Assembly: GCA_028287685.1 (NCBI GenBank)
Contig: JAQBPE010000006.1
Location: 1 to 37,363, forward strand
From: Cyanobacteria bacterium RYN_339
GTDB lineage: Bacteria; Cyanobacteriota; Sericytochromatia; S15B-MN24; JAQBPE01
Direction of reading: 5' to 3'
DNA: 37,363 bases
The notes beneath the pieces were generated by a model, which ran no database searches, was not told the origin of the DNA, and saw nothing but the letters and a program-made list of their open reading frames with translations. The position numbers and the translations under genes are program-made. Below are positions 14,907 through 20,947 of this stretch, in pieces (the first letter of the stretch is position 1; every line of letters begins with the position of its first letter).

Positions 14907-15383
14907 CTACAGGTCGACGGCTTTGCTTTCCGTGGGCGGCGACTGCACCTTGGGTAGCCGCAACGCCGAGGCGATCAGCTCGCGCACCAGGGCCCGCGAC
15001 GCGTCGTCGTAGCGCCCCACCTTCGCGTAGGGCGCGAACTCCGAGCGCAGGGTGCGCCGGATCTCCTCCGTGCCCACCCCATGGTCCTTGAAGCTGTCCC
15101 CCAGGTGCACCGCCACGCGCTTCGACGCGGCGAACACCACCACCAGCCCGTCGCCCGTCCCCAGGCCGCGCTGCACGAACAAGGCCCGCGTGGCCTCCTC
15201 GATGTCGACCATGCTCTCCGGCAAGAAGGCCACGTCGAAGTGGTGCCCGTCGATGCGGTCCAGATCGGCTTGCAGCCGCTCGATCAGCTCGGGCGAGAGT
15301 TGGTCGCAGCAGTCATCCACCCGCGCGAAGGCGGGCGGGGCGGCGAGGACGGCGCAGAGCGCAAGCAGCAGGGCGGATCGCAT
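14907..15383 (-). CDS. TPM-domain protein, exported
   Basis: A 158-residue protein. The start is set at the ATG giving a signal peptide (MRSALLLALCAVLAAPPAFA). The body matches the TPM/YgcG-type fold: FDVAFLPESMVDIEEATRALFVQRGLGTGDGLVVVFAASKRVAVHLGDSFKDHGVGTEEIRRTL and a closing YDDASRALVREL helix. TPM domains in bacteria are small extracytoplasmic modules of mostly unknown role. It lies just after the papain-like gene on the same strand. Confidence 0.7.
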   Translation of the reverse strand: MRSALLLALCAVLAAPPAFARVDDCCDQLSPELIERLQADLDRIDGHHFDVAFLPESMVDIEEATRALFVQRGLGTGDGLVVVFAASKRVAVHLGDSFKDHGVGTEEIRRTLRSEFAPYAKVGRYDDASRALVRELIASALRLPKVQSPPTESKAVDL

Positions 15384-15406
15384 ACATGATCGATCTACCC
15401 CGTGGC

Positions 15407-16597
15407 TCACGCTAACATCATGCGGGGCGCCGCGGTGGGCAGCTGGGCTTGCAGGATGTGGGCCTTGAACTCCGCCTCGTCCATCTGCTCGCGCAGGCCA
15501 TGCGGGTTCACGAAGACGACCTTGCCGCCGGCCACGCTGTCGATCTGCACGAAGTGGGCGTTGCCGTTCGGGCCCCAGGCCAGCTGCAGCGGCACCGGAC
15601 CGCGGCCGGACGCGGCGGCCTGCTTGAGCTTCTCCCAGTTGCCGTTACGGTTCCAGGCGAAGAAGGTCAGGTTCTCGTAGTTGGCGCCCGTGATCTGGCG
15701 CAGCACGCGCGCCTCGCCGTCGCCCAACAAGCCGCCCCACAGGCCGATCGGGCCCAGTTTCTCGCGGTCCTCGGCGTTGCTGTAGTGGTTCAACGGGATC
15801 AGCGCGCCCAGGTCCATGAGCGCCGGTTGGAGCAGGCGGGACGGGGTGCTGCGGCCGCCGTCCGCCGGGGCGGCCCAGCTGTCCTGCCGGCGCAGCGTGG
15901 CGCCGCCGCGGGCCTTGACCGTGCCCTGGGGCGAGGCCAGGCCGGCCACCAGCCGCACGTACTCCGCCGCGTCCTGACGCGCCAGGACGATCTGGGCCGT
16001 GGTGGCACCGCAGGTGCCAACTTCATGTTGGTTGATGCGCACGGGGTTCTGGCACTCCGCCACGACCTCCGCCAGCAGCGCCGGGCGGTCGATGCCGGGG
16101 GCCAAGGGGGCGGTGGCCAGGGTGGACAGGTTACCCAGCAGGGGCGTCGTCAGCCGGTCGTCGAGCAACAGCTGTTGGAGCGCCTGGCGCGCGAGCGGGC
16201 GGTCGTTCACGGCCTTCGCCAGGCCCTGGAACTGCTGGCGCGCGGCCGGCGCCAGGCGGGCGAGTGCGGCTTGTTCCGGGGCGGCCAGGCGGGCCAGGGT
16301 CGACCGGGCGGTCGCCACGTCGGCCGCCGTCGGGTCGTTCACGTCGCCCGGGTCCTCGAGCAACTGGCGCGTCTTGACCTGGGTCAGCTGGGCGCCCAGC
16401 AGCAAGGCCAGGCCCTGGTGGAACAGCGAGCCGATGCCGCTCCAGATGCGCGAGAGCAGGCTTGGCTGCAACGCCTGCACGGGCGGCGCCACGGGCTGCG
16501 CCGCGGGCTGCGCCACGGCCTGCGCCGGCAGGGGGCTGGCCACGATGACAGGTCGCGGGTTTACGGGCAGAGCCGTGCTGCGGTTGTTCACGAGCAT
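15407..16597 (-). CDS. papain-like cysteine peptidase-fold protein, no signal peptide
   Basis: A 396-residue protein. The N-terminus (MLVNNRSTALPVNPRP) and a Pro/Ala linker are disordered; SLLSRIWSGIGSLFHQG resembles the W-segments of the nearby CAP protein. The C-terminal half carries a Q-x5-C (QHEVGTCGATTAQIVL; Q190, C196), a His in NAHFVQID (H348) and an Asn in VVFVNPHG (N364). This matches the Q-C-H-N order of papain-like enzymes. Activity, substrate and export route are unknown. The ATG at 16597 is preceded by GATAAT with a 6-nt spacing and no Shine-Dalgarno; a GTG at 16603 lies inside that spacer and is rejected. It is divergent from the phospholipase-like gene. Confidence 0.65.
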   Translation of the reverse strand: MLVNNRSTALPVNPRPVIVASPLPAQAVAQPAAQPVAPPVQALQPSLLSRIWSGIGSLFHQGLALLLGAQLTQVKTRQLLEDPGDVNDPTAADVATARSTLARLAAPEQAALARLAPAARQQFQGLAKAVNDRPLARQALQQLLLDDRLTTPLLGNLSTLATAPLAPGIDRPALLAEVVAECQNPVRINQHEVGTCGATTAQIVLARQDAAEYVRLVAGLASPQGTVKARGGATLRRQDSWAAPADGGRSTPSRLLQPALMDLGALIPLNHYSNAEDREKLGPIGLWGGLLGDGEARVLRQITGANYENLTFFAWNRNGNWEKLKQAAASGRGPVPLQLAWGPNGNAHFVQIDSVAGGKVVFVNPHGLREQMDEAEFKAHILQAQLPTAAPRMMLA

Positions 16598-16603
16598 GGG
16601 CAC

Positions 16604-16609
16604 ATTATC
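16604..16609 (-). promoter_or_regulatory. GATAAT -10 element, leaderless start of the papain-like gene
   Basis: GATAAT on minus (16609-16604), then GTGCCC, then the ATG at 16597. There is no ribosome site. The spacing is the same as at the other leaderless starts in the window. Confidence 0.45.
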
Positions 16610-16687
16610 CGCGCCGCCGCGATCCGCCTGACCGCTTTGGCACTTTGTTAGACCTCTCTTAACACCTTCGGAATAGCATCACCCTCC

Positions 16688-16717
16688 CTTAACAAGGGGT
16701 TTACTTCACCTTAACCG
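16688..16717 (+). promoter_or_regulatory. Pho-box-like triple direct repeat
   Basis: Three 8-mers at exact 11-bp steps: CTTAACAA (16688), GTTTACTT (16699), CTTAACCG (16710), each followed by 3 bp. A further CTTAACAC lies at 16658. The layout matches the cyanobacterial Pho box, described as 8-bp TTAAC-type repeats with 3-bp gaps. It lies 54 bp upstream of the phospholipase-like start. The middle copy is weak. Confidence 0.4.
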
Positions 16718-16770
16718 CCTTCGGGGCCGTGTCACCGACATGGGCAAGACCGACACCGATGGAGTTGCCG

Positions 16771-17871
16771 ATGCCCCTGGATAACGTCTCCGGTCCCCGC
16801 CTCCCGATCCGCCCGACGGCCAACAACGCCCGGCCGCCGGTCGCGCCTGCGGTCGCGACGCCGGAACCCGTGGTGCCGCAGCCGCAGACGCCCAAGGCTC
16901 CTACGCTGCGGGAGCAGGTGGCGATCGCCGAGCAACTCACCGGCAAGAAGAGCCACTTCGAGACCGAGCCCCAGCTGCAGGCCTACCTGACCTCGCTGGA
17001 GAAGGCCCTGCCCCAGGAGGCCTACGATCGCCAGGGCTTCCTGGCCAGCATCGGCCTGACGGGCGTCCGCGCCAGCGGCCGCACCGATCGCCCGGTGCTC
17101 GACGCGGTGTTGGCCCAGCCCGGCTACGTCCCCAACGACGACAGCACCGGCAAGGAAATCTGGATCCAGGGCCGCATGTTCTCCCTCGCGAAGCACCACC
17201 CTGGCCTCTTCCTGGGCCTGACCCATGTCACCAACCCGATCCTGGAGGCCAAGGGCCGCGTCCAGGGCAAGTGGAAGAAGCCGCTCGATGCGATCGACCC
17301 GGTGCCGTCCAACGTGCCCGTCGCCGAGCGCTACAAGGCCGCCATCGCCACGCAGGCGGAGCGCACGCAGCGCTTCGGCCCCGACGTCCACGGCGGCATC
17401 CCGAACGTGGACGGCCCGGTGCACCCTACCTATGGCACCTACGCGATTGCCATGGCCATGGGCTTCGATGACGCCGCGGCGCGGCGCTTCGGCACCCTGG
17501 ACGTGGGCATCGACAACAACGCCACCCGCTACGGCAAGACCAGCCCGATGCCGCTGGACCAGATCGATCGCCACTTCAACCTGGACCGCGACGAACAGGA
17601 CACGCGCCTGGTGTACGCCCAGGACCACCTGGCGCTGGCGATCAAGCTGGCCAGGGCGACCGATTATGACCAGGCCGAGAAGGAGCTGGGCTGCGGCTTG
17701 CACTCCCTGCAGGACCTGTTCGCCCATGGGCAGATCACGCCCAGCCTGCACGCGGTGTTGGGGCAGTTCCCGGACGATGTCGACTGGAACCCGGTCGCCT
17801 TCTACGAAGCCACCGGCGCCACGCAGGCCTACCTGGCCGCCTACCTGAAAGCAATCCGCGAGCCAGGCTAG
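16771..17871 (+). CDS. zinc-dependent phospholipase C-like protein, no signal peptide
   Basis: A 366-residue protein. The N-terminal 45 residues are Pro-rich and disordered. The C-terminal half has the metal-ligand pattern of the PLC/S1-P1 nuclease superfamily: H218 in GPVHPTYG, D248 in DVGIDNNATRYG, H268, H286, then the signature LHSLQDLFAHG (H311, D315, H319). Family members are zinc phospholipases or nucleases acting outside the cell. No Sec signal is present. The ATG is chosen for the GGAG site 7 nt upstream. The Pho-box-like repeat before it suggests phosphate control. Its stop and the convergent zwf stop overlap in CTAG. The catalytic role is inferred. Confidence 0.65.
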   Translation: MPLDNVSGPRLPIRPTANNARPPVAPAVATPEPVVPQPQTPKAPTLREQVAIAEQLTGKKSHFETEPQLQAYLTSLEKALPQEAYDRQGFLASIGLTGVRASGRTDRPVLDAVLAQPGYVPNDDSTGKEIWIQGRMFSLAKHHPGLFLGLTHVTNPILEAKGRVQGKWKKPLDAIDPVPSNVPVAERYKAAIATQAERTQRFGPDVHGGIPNVDGPVHPTYGTYAIAMAMGFDDAAARRFGTLDVGIDNNATRYGKTSPMPLDQIDRHFNLDRDEQDTRLVYAQDHLALAIKLARATDYDQAEKELGCGLHSLQDLFAHGQITPSLHAVLGQFPDDVDWNPVAFYEATGATQAYLAAYLKAIREPG

Positions 17872-19412
17872 GCCAAATCCCGCCAGGGGCGCTCGTCGCG
17901 CTGCACCATGGCGTCGCCTTCCAGCGGACCCTGAGAGCCGGACTCGTAGTTCGGGAAGCGCAGCTCGGGCTCGTGCTCCCAGTGGTGCAGCACCGGGTCG
18001 ATGATGGCCCAACTGGCCTCTACCTCGTCCGCCCGGGCGAAGAAGGTGGGGTCGCCCACGAGGGCGTCCACCAGGAGGTTTTCGTAAGCGGAGGGTGGCT
18101 TCTCACCCGATGAGGCGCCGCAGTAAGCCAGCTCCACCGGCGTCACCAACATGCCGCGGCCCGGTGCCTTGCCGGCCACACGCAGCGTCAGGCGCTCGTT
18201 GGGGGCGAACTCCACCACCAGGGTGTTGGCACCGCCCGCGTCGTCGGGCACCGGGAACGGCGTGTGCGGGGCAGGCTTGAACTGGATCGCGATCTCCGTG
18301 CGGCGGGCCGCCAGGCGCTTGCCCGCGCGCAGGTAGAAGGGCACGCCGGCCCAACGCAAGTTGTCGATGTGCAGCCGCAGCCCTGCGTAGGTCTCCACCA
18401 TGGAGTGCGGGTCCACCCCCGGTTCCTGGCGATACCCCGGCACCGGGGCGCCGTCGATGGTACCCGGGCCGTATTGCCCGCGCACGGCGTCACGGCAGAT
18501 CGCGTCCTCCTCCAGCCGTTGCACGGCCTGCAGCACCTGCACCTTCTCGTTGCGAACGGCCGTGGAGGTCCACCGGTCGGGCGGCTCGATGGCGACCAGC
18601 GCCATCAGCTGCATGAGGTGGTTCTGGACCATGTCGCGCATGGCCCCCGCCGTTTCGTAGTAGCCGCCACGGCCCTCCACGCCCAGCGTCTCGGCGGCCG
18701 TGATCTGCACGTGGTCGATGTAGTTGCGGTTCCACACCGGCTCGAACAAGGCGTTGCCGAACCGCAGCGTGAACAGGTTTTGCGCCGCTTCCTTGCCCAG
18801 GTAATGGTCGATGCGGTAGACGAAGTGCTCGTCCACGTCGCGGGCGATCGCCGCGTTCAGTTCGCGGGCGGAGGCCAGGTCCCGCCCGAAGGGCTTCTCC
18901 ACGATCACGCGCGACCACCCGTCGGTGGGCGCCTGGTAGCTGCGCCCCAACAGCTTGGCTTCGGCCAGTTGCCGGATCACGGGCGCGAACTCCTTCGGCG
19001 GCAGGGCCAGGTAGAACAGCCGGCGCGCCGTGGCGCCGCTTTCATCGGCCTGGCCGAACAGCTCCGCCAGCTGCCGGTAGCCGGCCTGGTCTCCCTCGTA
19101 CTGACCCGTGATATAGCCCAGGCGCTCCGCGAAGGCCGGCCAGGCCTCTTCATCGCCCGGCCGGGCCTTCTCCAGCACGGCCTTGCGCATGCCGTCTCGG
19201 AAGGCCGCGTCGTCCAGCTTGGTGCGGGCGTAGCCCACCAGCCGGAAGCCGGGCGCCAACAGCCCGCGGCGCCACAGCCGGAACAGGGCCGGCACCACCA
19301 TGCGGTGGGCCAGGTCGCCGGAGGCGCCGAACAGCACCAGCGTGCAGGGCTGCAGCTTCAGCCGCTCCGTGTCGGCGCTCGTGCGGGGGTGGGCGGGGGT
19401 TCGCGTGGACAT
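17868..19412 (-). CDS. zwf: glucose-6-phosphate 1-dehydrogenase
   Basis: A 514-residue G6PDH, close to the usual length. The NADP-binding motif LVLFGASGDLA (G29-A35), EKPFG (172-176) and the active-site RIDHYLGKE (200-208) are all present, followed by LFTLRFGNALFEPVWNRNYIDHVQITAAE and the C-terminal beta domain with LRAGKRL. It catalyses oxidation of glucose-6-phosphate to 6-phosphoglucono-lactone, the entry step of the oxidative pentose phosphate pathway, in the cytoplasm. A GAGG site lies before the ATG. No other pentose phosphate genes are adjacent. The stop overlaps that of the convergent phospholipase-like gene. Confidence 0.97.
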   Translation of the reverse strand: MSTRTPAHPRTSADTERLKLQPCTLVLFGASGDLAHRMVVPALFRLWRRGLLAPGFRLVGYARTKLDDAAFRDGMRKAVLEKARPGDEEAWPAFAERLGYITGQYEGDQAGYRQLAELFGQADESGATARRLFYLALPPKEFAPVIRQLAEAKLLGRSYQAPTDGWSRVIVEKPFGRDLASARELNAAIARDVDEHFVYRIDHYLGKEAAQNLFTLRFGNALFEPVWNRNYIDHVQITAAETLGVEGRGGYYETAGAMRDMVQNHLMQLMALVAIEPPDRWTSTAVRNEKVQVLQAVQRLEEDAICRDAVRGQYGPGTIDGAPVPGYRQEPGVDPHSMVETYAGLRLHIDNLRWAGVPFYLRAGKRLAARRTEIAIQFKPAPHTPFPVPDDAGGANTLVVEFAPNERLTLRVAGKAPGRGMLVTPVELAYCGASSGEKPPSAYENLLVDALVGDPTFFARADEVEASWAIIDPVLHHWEHEPELRFPNYESGSQGPLEGDAMVQRDERPWRDLA

Positions 19413-19574
19413 CGGCTATACCTCGTCCCCCATTCAAGCGGCACCGCGCGGTCGGGGCAACAGGCGGGCGGGCTTCCTAACCAAACCCTATCGCAACCTT
19501 TACCTGAAATTGACCCGATTGGCCGGCCGCCGGCCGATATCTCCTACGTCCCCTCGTGCCGAAAGGATCCTGGC

Positions 19575-20273
19575 ATGCCGACCCCGCGCTTGTTGCCCGC
19601 CCTGCTGATCGCCCTGGCCCTGGCCGGTTGTGGTCGTCCCGCGGCGTCTGGGGTCCCCGCCACCTCGGCCGAGGTCGGCTCCGTCGAGGCGCAGGCCTTC
19701 ACGCTGCCCTGGCTCCACCCTTCGCAGATCTCGCAGCCGAACGACCCCGCGCTGCCGGAAGATGCCCTCAAGTCAAAGGCCGGCGGCCCGAACGTCGACA
19801 TCGTGAACTTCAGCAAGGTCAACGACCGGCTCTACCGCGGCGGCCTGCCCTCCAAGGACAACCTGGCGGGCCTGAAGGCGCTGGGCGTGAAGACCGACAT
19901 CACCCTGATGGGCGAGGTCCCGGTCTACGACACCGTGATCGTGGCCCGCGAGAAGATGTGGGCCAAGGACGTCGGGGTGAAGTTCGTGCAGATCAAGGTG
20001 CCCACCGGCAAGATCCCGCTGACGCCCAAGATCTCGAACACCTACTCCGACGCCTTCTTGAAGGTCGCGCTCGATCCCGCCAACCAGCCCTGCTTCGTGC
20101 ACTGCCTGCACGGCCGCGATCGCACCGGCACCATGGTGGCCACCTACCGCATCACCCAGGATCACCTGACGAACCAGCAGGCCTTCGAGGAGATGAAGAC
20201 CTTTGGCTTCAACAAGGACCACTACCCGGCCCTGGCCTCGTTCGTGCTGAACTTCCAGCCGTCGGCCAAGTAG
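19575..20273 (+). CDS. lipoprotein dual-specificity/tyrosine phosphatase
   Basis: A 232-residue lipoprotein: signal with lipobox ALAGC (C19), a 50-residue linker, then a phosphatase domain beginning NFSKVNDRLYRGGLPSKDNLAGLKALGVKTDI and ending in the CX5R loop HCLHGRDRTG (C177, R183) followed by VATYRI. This is the cysteine-based phosphatase mechanism (DSP/Siw14-like group). Being lipid-anchored outside the cytoplasm is unusual for this fold; some exported members act on inositol phosphates or lipids. An AAAGGA site is 7 nt upstream of the ATG. The substrate is unknown. Confidence 0.8.
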   Translation: MPTPRLLPALLIALALAGCGRPAASGVPATSAEVGSVEAQAFTLPWLHPSQISQPNDPALPEDALKSKAGGPNVDIVNFSKVNDRLYRGGLPSKDNLAGLKALGVKTDITLMGEVPVYDTVIVAREKMWAKDVGVKFVQIKVPTGKIPLTPKISNTYSDAFLKVALDPANQPCFVHCLHGRDRTGTMVATYRITQDHLTNQQAFEEMKTFGFNKDHYPALASFVLNFQPSAK

Positions 20274-20375
20274 TTATCCGCTTGTTGGCCCAAGCATAAT
20301 CCAAAGATAAACGACCGTTGCCCGATCGGGGTCGATAACATCAGGGTCACCACCCCCTCCAACCGAGGAGCCCCG

Positions 20376-20891
20376 ATGTCCAGCCTCCAGATGACCAGCA
20401 GCACCGGCGCCAAGCAGACGTTCACCAACGTCGAAAAGGTCGCCATCAGTGATTTCCAGGCCAAGAGCCACGCGGCGCTGCACGACGGCAAGGACAACGT
20501 GATGGTGGTGAGCGGCGGCGACGTCTACATCGCCTCCGGCAAGCTCGACAAGGGCTTCTCGCCGACCTCCGCCACCCTCGATGACAAGGCCGTCACGATC
20601 AAGGGCACGCAGCTGGAGAAGGACGAGCCCACCACCTTCTGGCGCAAGCTGAAGGCGGGCATGAACTTCCCCGCCGTGCAGGTGGGCGCGGGCTCCGCGC
20701 TGGCCGGCATGTTGGGTGGCGCCTGGATCGCCGGCAACTTCTTCGGCAGCGCCATGCCCGTGATGTGGGGCATCGCCGCCGGCGCCGCGGTGCTGGGCTT
20801 CTTGACCGCGGCCTTCGTGCAGGGCTCGACGGAATCGACCATCCCCACCCCCGACCTCACCAAGTGGGTGGAAAAGAAAGTCAACGGCTAG
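20376..20891 (+). CDS. hypothetical protein with C-terminal membrane hairpin
   Basis: A 171-residue protein. The polar N-terminal half has beta-like content (DNVMVVSGGDVYIASGKLDKG). Two hydrophobic helices at about residues 105-125 and 128-148 (VGAGSALAGMLGGAWIAGNFF, PVMWGIAAGAAVLGFLTAAFV) form a Gly/Ala-rich hairpin, with a short charged end. There is no signal peptide. A GAGGAG site precedes the ATG, and a strong terminator directly follows the gene. The function is unknown; the Gly-rich hairpin resembles membrane-inserting segments of small secreted or effector proteins, but this is speculative. Confidence 0.65.
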   Translation: MSSLQMTSSTGAKQTFTNVEKVAISDFQAKSHAALHDGKDNVMVVSGGDVYIASGKLDKGFSPTSATLDDKAVTIKGTQLEKDEPTTFWRKLKAGMNFPAVQVGAGSALAGMLGGAWIAGNFFGSAMPVMWGIAAGAAVLGFLTAAFVQGSTESTIPTPDLTKWVEKKVNG

Positions 20892-20900
20892 ACGCCGCAA

Positions 20901-20929
20901 GCGCCCCGGAAACGGGGCGCCTTTTTTTT
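20901..20929 (+). terminator. Rho-independent terminator
   Basis: Perfect 8-bp stem GCGCCCCG/CGGGGCGC with a GAAA tetraloop (20901-20920), then C and eight T. This is a textbook terminator and the strongest in the window. The next ATG is only 18 nt after the T-run, so that gene needs its own promoter. Confidence 0.9.
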
Positions 20930-20935
20930 GGCGGG

Positions 20936-20941
20936 TACAAC
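20936..20941 (+). promoter_or_regulatory. TACAAC -10-like element
   Basis: TACAAC lies 6 nt before the ATG at 20948, immediately after the terminator T-run. No Shine-Dalgarno is present. The spacing matches the other leaderless starts. The -35 region would lie in the terminator stem and is not recognisable. Confidence 0.35.
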
Positions 20942-20947
20942 GTAGCC

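Noticed and set aside
19480..19512. Second Pho-box-like region upstream of the phosphatase lipoprotein
   Set aside because: CCTAACCA and CTTTACCT lie 22 bp apart, but the middle copy (CCTATCGC) does not match; too weak to list as a feature.
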